Origin: Rhea pennata
Lineage: Eukaryota; Chordata; Aves; Rheiformes; Rheidae
NCBI RefSeq assembly: GCF_028389875.1
Contig: NC_084671.1
Location: 26,381,083-26,445,082, forward strand
DNA: 64,000 bases
Direction: 5' to 3'
Of the stretch, positions 1-12,800 are shown one piece after another. How positions within the stretch are numbered: the stretch's first letter is position 1; every line of letters starts with the position of its first letter. The translations under genes were made by a program, and so were the position numbers. Below the pieces are notes generated by a model. The model had not been told where the DNA came from. It made no database searches and saw only the letters and a list, made by a program, of their open reading frames with translations.

Positions 1-769
1 TAAGGCCAGTGGTTCAGTTGTACAGACACCTGTGGCTGGGAAACAGGACTGCATTCCCTACCATAGCTATTCTGTTTCAGGCTGAGATCATGCAACACTC
101 TTAGTTCACCAAGCAACAGAGGAGAGGAGCGGGGGTAAAATTGTACTCCATGCTGCTCAAGAATTATTGCCTTCTGCTTCTTAGATTATTAGCTGGCAGC
201 CCACAAACATTAACTTCTTCAGAGAAGTAGGAAACCACTTGTTCCTGTAAGGAACCATTTAAATAAGTAACATGGGAGGGTGGGGAAGAGGGGGATGGAC
301 AGCACCACACTGACAGGGAAAGGCCTCTAAGGACAATGCATGAAATGGGAACTCTTCCAGGTTCATGCAGCCCAAGTGACCTCAGCCTTCACACAAACGG
401 ACTGCTGCTGCCACTCTTCAGAAACCTCTCTCAGCAGCCCGGCATCCTATCAGGCTTCTCAAGGTTACTTTGAGCTCAGTATCTTCTTGTAATTGATATC
501 TAAATTCTGTCACTGCCCTGCATTAATAAAAATCTGTGTCTAGGTCTCAGCTACAGCTTGGAAACTACTACCATTCCCTCCAAGTCTCCACTGTTCAGTC
601 CTAGTGAAAAGTTATCTTTCAAGCGATTTCTTTCCAATTGGACCCTGCACAAAAGGGCATCAGACAGAACCAGATCATGTCTTTGTACAGAGACTTGAGG
701 ACTTGACTGCTGTTGTCACCCATAGTCCAGTTGGCTGCTTGACAGGGAAATGGTGGGTGTTACACTCAC
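1..769 (-). other. DGKD: DGKD intron 17 (partial)
   Basis: Starts with the exon 17 donor at 769. I looked for the next delta exon in both directions and see none; no repeat stands out. Confidence 0.8.
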
Positions 770-898
770 TTGGGTAGAGGATCTTTGTGTTCAGCATTGG
801 CAAGTTGTCCCGGTTTCCTGTCTGGGGAGGAAGAGATGCAGAGCTGCCCAGCGACAAACTTCCTTTGTTTATTAGTCTTTCACAAGGAGACTTGGACA
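770..898 (-). CDS. DGKD: DGKD exon 17 (residues 690-732), last exon in window
   Basis: Encodes (V)[19 protein letters not shown] then [19 protein letters not shown] and ILYP. Ends phase 1 (one base, A) with donor GTGAGT. The next exon, expected to start the accessory catalytic domain, is not within positions 1-769. Confidence 0.96.
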
Positions 899-3800
899 CT
901 GTAAAATACAATACAAACATCGCTATTGACAAACATAGCGTGCGACTCAGACCAGCACATAACAGCACAACCCAAGCAGCAAGACTGGGTTAGGAATCAC
1001 TCAACAACAAAACACTCTAGCCACTATAAAACAAAGAGCTGACAGAAGCAGTCATTAAGAGTTAGAGATGTGGCATATGTGCAACCAGTGCAGTCAGAAA
1101 AGCTCACAAATTGGAGGCACAGAAATGTCATATACAAATACTAGAAATGGAGATGAGAAAAAGCTGGTGCCAGCAGCACAGTAGACAGGCTATTTGGCTC
1201 CCAGTTCATACTCAGCTAAGTTCCAAATACACTTGCAGTGATCAGGGATCTCTAACAAATTACTCACTTAACACAGTTATTAAAGCAAACTGTCTTTCCT
1301 TCTCTGTTATCTGCAACGGATGGCAAGGAGCTTACAGGGAAATGTCATGATGACAAGAAAAATACTCAAGACCATCCTTGTCAAAGCACTGAAAGCCAAG
1401 AAACCCAGATTACTGGCTAAAGTATGAGAAAATCTCAGAATCTCAAGTTCCACACGCTAAGATCACAGATCAGCCGTCAGAAATATGAAAAACTGGCTGT
1501 ATGATGCACAGGCTTGAGCCCCAAAAACGTGTAGGACATAATATTCAAAGCTAAAAACAATCGTCCAAAAATTAGAGAAAAACAGAACTTGGAAGTTAAT
1601 GCATGTAACACCTCCCCCACATTTCTAGCACAAATAGAGTCGCTGTTTGGAGAGATCTGCATGGTGGCAGCCCTAGAGCGGTACCTTTCCGCTGGCTCCT
1701 CCCTTTGGACACTCCATAGCTGCTGCTGTGCGATGATGACTGCAGGGAGATTTTGTCCTCATTCCTCAGCTCCTTACCCTCTTCAGAAGCTGACAGACTA
1801 AGGATGAAGCCCTCTTGCTCCTGGGTCTGGGCATTCTGCTCATCCACAGCTGTAAGGAGAGGGAAAACAGGTTAGTGCTTCACAGTTCTGGCAGTAAGAA
1901 ACATTTTCCACTGACGTAAGTAAAGATAGGATGGGACTCTAAAGGCCCTGACTCTTTATAACAACGAATGGGAATAACTAAAAGCTTTCCTATGCCATTT
2001 ATCTCAGCTACACTCTGCTCTGGAGCACTTTTGGAATGAGGCTGGTTTAGTCCCCAGTTCTCTTTGCTGACATCTTTAGCAGTGAGACTGAGTAAAAGTG
2101 CCCAACTTTAATATTAGTGGTACTTAGGCTGACATGTGAACTGTGCTACAGGTGATGGCCTTCCATTTATTTGCCTTTAGGCATTGCCAGAAATTCTAAT
2201 CAAATGGACATTAAAGGATAAATTAAACTGGATTTCTGTTTGCTTGATCTGTACTGGGACAAAGGATAAGTCATTTGCAAAGGGGCACTTAGACACAAAT
2301 AATCAGGAGGGAAAAAAAGCAGTTGATAAAAAACAATACAAAAGAAAGAGTCAGATTACATACTTTGGAAGAAGAAAAGTCATTTGGAGAACTTAAACAA
2401 ATACATTCGAAATGTGACTGGAGTTAGCCCAAGAATCAAATGTCAGCATGTTACCTAAAGAAATCAAAACTTCATCTCCATGTAAGAAACAGGCCTTCCT
2501 CCCTTGGCAGCCCCTCACACAGCACAGTTCTGTGAGCAGCCCTGAGCTGATCTACCAGCTCACTGTTACTGAAGGGGGATGACCCCACCCTCACGAGGAC
2601 TCTGGAGTTCATCAAAAGTATCCACAAAGCAATCCAACCACTGATCCAGCATAAACTAAACTCTTCTTGCTGAATTACGCAAATTGATCAGGCTCCTGAC
2701 AGACTCCAACAAGCACTAAAACCAGTAAAAGGTAAGGAGCAGCAAAGTGGGGCCAGCAGTGAGGTCAGGACCTCTCCTTCATCAGCAACAATCCATTAGC
2801 TCTGCTCACATCATCTCACAACTTCACCTTTAAGACACACAATATTGCAGTTCTGGAAATCCAAGTAACAGTCTTATTACATAATTGTTCTTCATAGTGC
2901 GTACTTGGGTGTGCACTGATGTCACATCTCTGACTTCAGCGCTTTTATCTCAAGTAATATGCTGTCAAATCATTCCTTTGATATACGTTAAACCACACTG
3001 AGTTAATGACTAACATGTGGGAGACTGATGCCTTTTGAAGGAAATTAAATACTAAGTGATGGGTGTGAGTGGCTAGAGGGAGATAAGAAGGGCTAAGATG
3101 TGGAAAAGGGGGTCACCTACCTAGAAAGTTAATGCAGGAACAGAACTGATTTGCATCAAAATGCAGTATTATAAATATTTTCCCAGCAACTAAGCTAGTT
3201 TAAAAAGTTCCTGCTTTCTCCCGCCTCTGTGCTGTAGTTCATTGCCCTTTCAGTTGCACCACTGCGCTGTTTTGTTGGGCTGCACTATAAAGAGATTTCT
3301 GAAAGAATCCAAGTTAAAATACTTAAAATACTTTCTTCCCAAAGTATTTTCAGATCTGTTTTACACCAAGGCCACACAAACAGTTGTGCTGACACAATTG
3401 TGGTATGGGTGGGGACAGACAGGAAATAGAAATGAACAGAGTGTAGGAGGGTAGTAACTTCCTAAACCAGCCCTATGTGGGGGAACATACCTTGAACTTC
3501 AGGCTCAGACATGAAGCAATGTTTCAGACAGGTGGGCTTGGCAGAGATGATACTGAACTAGATATCCAGGCTTACTGAATAACTTCCGTCTAACTCAGGA
3601 AAGCTGTTGTTTTACAAAGAATCCTAGTTCCTTCTGAGATAAAGCACAAGTAGGACTTGTAACAGGTTACCTTTTTCTGCATGCTCTATAATTTGACGAA
3701 TGGCTTTTTTCAGGCTGTTGGCTCTCAACATGAGCTGTTCCCGGGGACGAAATATCTGGGGCCGTGCAGTACATGATGATCCCACGGACCGATCACTAGA

Positions 3801-6800
3801 AGAATCACAAGCACTGCCTGACCCATCACCATCTTCTGTTTCCTCTGCAATGGTAGGAGGAGGGTTTGGCAGAGATGAAGATGCTTGAGATTCATCATTC
3901 AGTGTCTTCAACAGGGAGTCCAGCTTCTCCTTCAGGACAGAGCACTACAAAGCAAAGAAGGCTGAATAAAACTAACAGTGGAGCTGGGTAGTTCATTCTT
4001 TCAGTGCTTGCTGAACTGCTGCTCTCCTAGTTCTCTGAAAATAGAGCAGTTTTTCCACTTCAAATGTAGAAAGACATACAATCTCTTCAATTTACCTTCC
4101 TGGCCATGACCTCTGATTCCTCCGAGCTTTCTGTTGCTTTCTCATAGGCCTTGCCTACTCGAGCCACAAAATCCTTCACTGTCTCACAAAGCACCCTAGA
4201 CAAAGGCGGCAGGGAAAACAAAGTCATGCAAGGATCCGTCTCAGGATTTTCACAACGTAGCTTTCATTTATAGTGGTTCTCCTGTAAGTACTCACTTAGC
4301 TGAGGAGATGACCACTGAGTGTTGGTCAGAAGTCAAAATTTTAGACAAATGAGCAGCCACAGAGTCTTCATAGAAGAGAATCTTCTGCACCTGGTGACAT
4401 TCAGGAACAAATCACTTGAATGCTGCTTCCCCACATTACCACATATGCTATGTGTCCTTGGCTGCCCCAGGGAGCGTCTATCACTCTATAGACTCTTTCT
4501 GGTCTAGAAAAGTTCTGTGATTCAGGCTTAGTTACTCACTGAAGACCTGAATCTGATGAAGAAACCAATTTTGAACCTAGGAATCATCACCAGTTCAGAT
4601 CTTAGAGTTTGATCAACTACAGATCTAAAACACTGGGCTTTTAGAGTTCCTATGACTACTACACAGCTTTCAACAGTTTCAGCAACAATGATGTCATGTT
4701 AGCTCATGTTAGCAGAGAAAAGTCAATCACTTTCCTGTTACATCTATCTTCCTCTCTGTCCTGTTCAAAAGCATCTTCCTCTCATCCCCTTTACAGCTGT
4801 CGACCTTGGCAATCTCACTTCTAGTCTTCTCTATAACACTTCAATGACTTAAAGTCCTAGGATCTTTGCAGCTCCTATCACATCCAAATAATGGCTCAGG
4901 CACATTCTATTTGAACCCAACCACAGCCTTTTTCTTGTCCTTTCTGAAGGTGTACACCCAGTTCCCTGCCCTCTGCATCCTGATAGGTACCTCTGAATCC
5001 TCACTGAAATCTTCAGTGACTGTAGAGGTGGAGGCCTGGCGAGGGAGTTTTGTTTCATACACCATGATACTCCACCTGTTGAAAAGGAGGCATCACAGCT
5101 GTTACTACAGGGCAGATGACATCCTCCTTTATTCAAAGGACATAAAATCTCAAGCAAAGCAAACTCCACTTTAGCGATGTATGGAAACTGCGGAACAGGG
5201 TGGAATGACACTATGAACAAGCATCCTATAGCACAAGGATCTTCTCTGTTTGTCCCCCTTCCTTCTCTCATAGAAATATTATGGACATTACTTGATCTAA
5301 CATGACAGTTGCCAAGAGGTAGCTCTAAAGACAAGAAACATTTTAAATGTATAAAGATATACAGACTATAAAAATAATAGTGGTAAAGATGCCCATTCCT
5401 TCTTCTATATCTCTTTTCTAAGCCATCCTCAAAATAAATTACTTCAAACTCATCACGAGAAAATTTAGCTTAAAAAGAAAAAAAAAATCACAACTGTAAG
5501 AATGCCAGACTCAACTGACAAGAACTCTGGAGCACAAGAGAACATGCTGTACATCAGAGTGACAGTTTCATTCAAACTCTTCATTCATTACTATTTCGCA
5601 GAAGCGACAGAGAATGCAAGACTGCCTTTTGTTGATAAAAGGTGACAGAGAATTATCAAAGAAAAACAACAACTTGATCTAGTAAGAAGTCCAGTAGGTG
5701 GGCAGAATCAAGCACCACTTAATTCTCCTTGAAGACAATTTTCAACGAGTCTTGAACATGGAAGGATGTTAGTAATGGTTATTCACCTATCCAGCATTTT
5801 GGTACTGGCTCTCTCCAGCTTCTCCAGGATCTGTGGGAGCTGGGTATCATCATCACAAGCAGATCCCCAGCCTAACACACGAGCAAGGTCATTTCCTGTT
5901 CCCAGGGGCAGTACACCCAGCTGGCACTGCATCACACAGAAAAGGAAAACAAAATTCATGCTCAAATGGGAAAACACAAGCTGCAAACAGCCAAAAGTAA
6001 CATGATCAATTCCTTACAAAGACCAGCCATTGAAATGTAGCTAGTGTCAGGATGAGAAGAAAGCAACTGGATGGGGAAAACAGTCAGAAGAGCACACAAG
6101 TAAGAGAGAGGTTCCCCCCGCTTTTCGGTTGTTCACTGAGCGAGGAGTGTATGTATTGCAGCTACCCTCTTGAGCACCTTGCTAAAAATAACTCTTTCTA
6201 CGGATGGTATGACTTCAATGTATCCATTTAGCCATCAGGTGGAGCTGTTGTCTTTTCTGTAAAGTTAGCATAGCCAGCTCCAGGACAAAATGGAAACAAA
6301 TTAAACACTGTATGATACCTTTACTCCAATAAAGTTTCTAGCTATTGCAGGACTCAGGAAAAACAACGCGAGAATTTAAGGGAATAGATTAGGAGCACTA
6401 TCCTTGTGGAATCATGGCTTTCTAATTGTGGTCCTTTCCTAGTGCAAGTCCCTGCTGAGACTCCTATGAGGGAGTTGTGGAAGAGCACAGGAGACAGAGA
6501 TAACCAGTCCAGTCCTGCTTCTTGCAGAAAAACACTGGTAAGCTTTCAGCAGCTTCAGTCCTGGGCAAACTACATCTGTAGGATCAGAGTCCTCCTCAAA
6601 CCCTGCTGTTTATGTTACTTCAACCTTACATCCAGCCAAGCTCATTAGACAGTACCTGCTTGTGAAGATTGAGGCTATCAATTTCGGAGAGAACCCAGCC
6701 AACACTTCCATCCCCACCGCAAACTAGAATCCGGAAAGTGTCAAACTTCTGGAATAAGCGTAAACTACAGAGAGGTGAAAGAATAAAAAAAGAAAAAAAA

Positions 6801-9800
6801 GAGAGAGAGAGAAGAACAATCAGCTTTTTAAGAAAGGAAAGGCAAACAATTCTAATCTAGGTTATAAACATGGAAGATTTGCTTAAACTAAGATCTGATT
6901 TTGCAGTGAATACAGGCTACTGTCAGATTACAAGTGAATTCAAATTTATGATTAGAAATAAGGAATTACAAATACTGCTATGCAAATCACAATGGCTGTC
7001 CACTACAGAAATATATCCCAGACATACACCCCTTCTAAAGCAGGGCACTTTTGTCTGAACAGAAGAGGAAACAAGCATGTGATAGCTGATCATCCACTGA
7101 ATTAATTCCTTTTTGCAGATTTGCTGTGTTCTGCCGAACACTAGTTATTTGTCACCATTTGGAGTGCTCTGATGTCACTGCGCCGCATACAAAGCCACAC
7201 CAATTAAAGCAACACTTGAATAGCGAGAACTTTATGCAGACATTCAGTAAGCAGACAACTGTAAGAGGATACAAAACCTCACAAGCATTAGGCTCTTCTT
7301 GGAAGGCAACATAAATCAGTGCTCTGGCGCCTTGTCTGTCCTGCAGGCAGGCAAAGAACTCACCAGCCAGACAAGTGTGATTTCCTCTATTCACTCTTTA
7401 CTGAATACTGAATGTAAAAGTAACCTCTTCTTAAAGCTGTTTGAAACCTGCTCCTTACTGCCTGCTTTTATTTTGGTTATTCATGTTTGTTTTTTTATTA
7501 TCTAAACAATATTTGCTGTAACATACAAAAATCACATTTCTTCAAGCATTGTTGACACAGGAAAGAAACAATGACATCTTATGATAAAATTTGACTGGCA
7601 CAAGTTTAGAAGACAAACTTAAGAAGCAGCCTCTACCCTGTATCATCATTTACTTTGTAAAACGAACAAACAGAAAGAGCTACTTTAGAAGTGTTCACTA
7701 CTAAAGTGAGAGAAAGTAATTCTTTCTCTTCGCCTAGTTTAAAGCAAAATTCCTCTCTAGAGTCAGTCCAAATGGGGAGGGCAAAAGGAAAAATATTTAA
7801 AGTTTTCTGTAAATTATTCATTAGCCAAACACATCATTTGGATAGCATGCTGCAGTTTTAAAGGCCAGCATTTTGCAATGCACTATGGCAAGAAGTAACT
7901 TCAGCAAACCTTAATGGTCACTGGTGAAGGAGTCGGCACTCCCAGAACTAGGGCTCTACACTTGTAGATCTTGGTCTTACATTTGAGTCATATCTAAAAA
8001 ATTAAGAAGATTCAACTTATGCTGGCGCTTATTATAAGAAGTATCCTTTCATGAGAAAGTTACTCAAATCTGAGGTGGCAAAACAGCCACAGAAATCTTT
8101 AAGGAGCAAACTAGAGACCAGAGTAGCAGAAATACAGTAAAGGAATTTATTCCACAGCTGTCATTATTTTATCCATAGGTATTCCAATTAATTGTGGAAA
8201 AAAAGTTTTAAATGTCACCTCGTCCATTTCTAGTCCCCAAAACAGAATCAACTATACCTAAAGCATTCAAGAGAGATGTTTTTCCAACATTGTCACAAAA
8301 CCTTCCAGAGCCTTTCACATAATTCCTAGGTAAGTTATTTCTGATTTCTCATTTTTACAATATTCATTTGCTACCTACAATATTTGATTGGTCACTTGAT
8401 TTAACTCAAGGTAGCACTCTAACAGTACATCAGGATGTGCGCTACAAGTCTATTTGTTGTCAAGTTTTTCTCTGGATTCAAGCTTTCCATGCTTGGTCTT
8501 CTTCCAGGGGAGCATTTCTGGAATTTACTCAAAATCCCTCAGGCTGTTCTGCTATTACTGATGAATGGAAATAATAACCTTTTTCAACAAGTTTGGTTTC
8601 AGCTAATCAGTAACACTAAACACAGAGAGCGGAAAATGTCTCCAAACTTTGCATGTATCCATCTCTTTCTGAGGAATAGGTTCCTTGTTACATTGGAGGA
8701 CAGGCTGAGACAGGCTTATAATCAAATCACTTATGTTTTTGTGTTATTTACAAGGAATATATGCCTCTACAGATTATCTGCTTACCCAAGGTGAGGTCCT
8801 CCGTTCATGAGGTCAAAGACCTGGGCTGGATTCAGTAGTTGTTTGAATCTTCGTAGAAACTTTACTCCCTGGTTATCTCCACTTTTTGAATTGACAAAGA
8901 CCAACAAGGGGCTTGTGCAAGAAGGGGGGCAAGTAGCTTTCCAGAAACCTAAGTTGGGCAAAGGGAGGTGGGGTTGGGGAAGAGAAACCAAGAGATGTGA
9001 GGCTGCCCGTGAGGATGGTGTGAGAGAAGAATAACCACCACACACAGTAATAAGTTAACACTTTCCCTGTGCTTCTGACACTCACAGGGTAAATGCCAAA
9101 TGCATGAACCACACCTCATGCTGCCAAAGGTCACACATATCTCCTAGGAGTTTGCCAAAATTTTCAGCTTCCCCAGTCTTCCCAAACTGCTTCTCCAATA
9201 TAGCTGTTTGTGATAAATTTTAACAGCTGCAGCTCAGCAAATGCTGCTGCTGATAAATTTTAACAGCTGCAGCTCAGCAAATGCTGATGTTACAGGGGAA
9301 TAAACTCAATGCAAAAGCAAACCAGACAGTCCATCGTCATACTTCAGTAAGATCTTCTGACTTGGAATTTCAGCAACATCAAAAGTAGAATTTTCAGTTG
9401 ACAGAATCTGCCCTTAATAGTGTTAGCTGAAAGAACTGTGACTGCGAGGAAGAGAAAGAAAGCACTACTTACAAATGATACTTACCATCCGAATCAATGC
9501 TGTTGAGAGCAGTAGGAGGGATAACAGATACTTTACACAGCCCAAGAGGGCACTTGGTTGGCAACAACTCTTTGCACGTTGTGTGTACCTGAAGGAAGAG
9601 AAATAAAAGAAAAATTCAGTTAAATCCTTTTGGGCACTGTTGTATAACTCAGAAACCCACCCATTCAAAGGTTCTGAAGGACAAGTTTTTTTTTTTTTTT
9701 TTAAAAAATGGAGGGGGGAGAGCCCAAACAGGTGTCAATCAATAAAGTTATTTTAAAGAAAGCCCTAACAAGGGTCTTTTACTAATTTGCTTCTGCTCTT

Positions 9801-12800
9801 TCTGTTAATGTATGCTTCTTACGCTGTAAGAGTTTATGAGACCAGTACTTTCAGTGATGAGAGAACAAGATAACAGATTATGTGGCTTTAAGAGCCTTCA
9901 GGCACCTCTGCTTTCAAAATCATAGCCTAATTTGAAAGATCAAAAGTAGGAACAAAACAAAAAGCTGAGAATTCAAGAGAGTAAGAAAGCAAAAACCAGA
10001 GCATGAGAGACACAAGAGGTAAGAGAAAGAAGGAATAGGTAATAAAGCAATCCCAAAAAAGTAAACACAAAGTGGAGTTGGGCACTTGGTACATGAAGAT
10101 TGCAATAGACTGGGCTGCCTGGGGTTTGAGGTTTTGTTTTCCCCCACATTTTAAACTCCCATGCTGTGATTCTTCCCTTATTAAACTTATAGAGAACTGT
10201 AAACATAGCCAGATCTGTACCACTGAAGTGATTAGACAAGAGAAAACCACTGCAGTGGGAAGGTAAATGGCCACTATTAAAATAGCTTAATATTCTTTAT
10301 CGTCCTTTTGTAGTATCTTTTGAACTTACAGAAGTGACAGATAATGTCTCCTTAAAATACATCTCCCATGCCTGAGGCATTGATTCAGATCTAATATGAT
10401 TAGATTCTTCTATGAAAGCTCACTATCAAAAGAAAATGAGCTTATAGAGAAGCCAGATATTTATTTCAGGTCTTACTTATGCATCACAGTGATACTTCTC
10501 AGCACAAATACACATATATACTTATCTTTCACAGGCTGCTTATTATCTGGAGAAAGAACCATAAAGCCCTTGAGGGCAGCTACTGACACCATGGTAAGAG
10601 ATTTCATTTTAGGTAAATGTCATTAAAAGAACACACCACAGAGCTGATCAAAGACTGTCCTTTTACTGAAAAGACTATGTTTATTTGACTCACCATGGCT
10701 TTGCACCAGAGGCAGCGCCAGTCTTGCAAACGTAGGACGCTGCCGCAGGTTTTATCACACACAGTGCACTTGGCACTCACAGGCAGGTTTCCTTCCAACC
10801 ATTGATGTGGCATTGAGATCTGCAAAGGGTACAGAGGGAAACAACCAATGCTGACTTTCCAGAGAGCAACTCAGAGAGCACAGGATGTACTGTGGCACTG
10901 AGACACAGAGATGTAAGTCTTCGTGTGCACTGTTTGAAAACAGCAAAGAATTTCTAGAAAACATCTAAGTATCTCTTACGCATTTTACATCAAGCTGCAA
11001 CACAAAGGGACCAGGAGACTTACCCAAGGCTACAGAGGAAGCCTGCAGCAGAACATGGACTTGTATCAGACATTCGATATGCTATGATAATGTACTAAGC
11101 ACTCACTCATTTTTCTTTTGCAAAAACTCAGACTAGGTTCCCTATGTCTCAAACTATTTAAGCTCAAAACCCCCAGTTCATTGCTCTGCAGGTATCCCTT
11201 GTTAATAAGGAAGCCTCAGTACTCTGGCTGGACTATTTACAGAGTCTCGTTCTCTGACAGTAAACGCCTTTCCCACCTCACTAACTCATAAAGGCGGAAT
11301 CTGCTGCTTGTACAATGCAGAAAGCTCTACAGAGCACATGTCAGTGCTTCCACATTGAGATAAGGCTAGAAGAGTTAAGGCTAGTGCTCACCCCATCTTC
11401 ATCCTCAATGATATCCTTCCCGATAGAGGCCAGAGTTGTCCATTTGCAGTTATTGGTTGCTCGCACAGCACAACGCTTGTGGGCTTTAAACTTGCACACT
11501 AGAGAGGAAGAGACGAACACATTAATCCTGTCTCAGAACATGCACTGTGGCAGTCTGTGCAGAAGTGTTCCCAAGCAACCATATTTGGCTCCAAAAGAAA
11601 GCACGGCACTCATTGCCCTTGTTAGCACTGCCAAAACCATCAACTCTAAGCACACTGAATAAGCTGAGCTAGCTACTAAATCTTGCCTCATCACTTTTAC
11701 CAGTTGCCTATATACAGCTTAGTTATCACCTTGTTAAATTTGACAGGATTTATATAGTCATATGCTCCTGCATCCTTTTACTCAGTGTGAGTGTAGCCTC
11801 ATTCACACTCTAAGCATGAGCTCCGTGTAGGCAGGCACGTCTGCTATGCTAAAGTTGAATAAGAATAATCTCCTGACATTCAAACATTTAACAGGGAAGT
11901 TTTTATAAATAGGAATATTCTTATGAAAAGGAATATTCTTATATTCCATTCTTATATTCCTGGGTTCCAAGGCTACAGCCTTTGAAGCAGGGATGGTAGA
12001 AGCAAATGTGTGCTAGATCCTTGGTCACCACCATTCATAGCATTAATGTAAGGTGAAACTGATACTGGCTTATGCCAGTTTGAGAACTTGCTGGCACTGG
12101 GCAGTCCATTCCTGCTCTTGCCTTGCTAAATCAGAGGTAACCTACACAGATGAATAGGCTGAGCAGTTGAGGTCAGTAATGCCTTCAGCTATTTGTCTTC
12201 TATACCTCAAATGGACACTTCTTCGTTTTAGAAGTATGATTTTAGTATGGGATGGCATTGTTTGGGTATGCAGGAAGAAAAAAAAAAGTATCAGCCACAT
12301 CACTTTCAGGTCCAACCCAAATCCAGCATGAGAACAACATCCATTCTATTATCTTTTTACAAAATGCCAAGGACCTGATCCACAGGAAAATTCTCTGTGA
12401 AGCCAAAAGGGATTCAGCAACACAGAGATTCAAAATTGAATCTCAAAAAGATCTTGTTTCACACACAGCCTTTAGCTTTCTGAAGTTTCTTAGGCTACAT
12501 TTTCCTACATCTTTCTGCAGATTGTTAATAACATTCCTCTTAAATCAACTCTGGAACATGGCACTGAGCTATAAAGATGATGTTCCCAAAATAGGAGCCA
12601 AAAAAAAAAAAAAAAAAAAAATCACTCTTACCTTCACATGAGAGCCCATGTGATGTGACTCCAGATAATGCCTCCCGACACACATTGCAGTATGTTGGCC
12701 GAGCATGTGAGCAGGCGTACCAGTTATGCATCCCTGAGAAATGGTCCATGCTGTACTGGGTAGACTAAAGTAAATATTTTAGAGCAAAATGTAAAGTAGA

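Noticed and set aside
4849..5334. 161-codon minus-strand frame over DGKD exon 12
   Set aside because: It is in a different frame from the real exon, which has matching splice sites and phases and conserved delta sequence.
12252..12641. 129-codon + strand frame ending in poly-Lys
   Set aside because: The Lys run is the A22 tract; the frame is antisense to intron 5 and exon 5.
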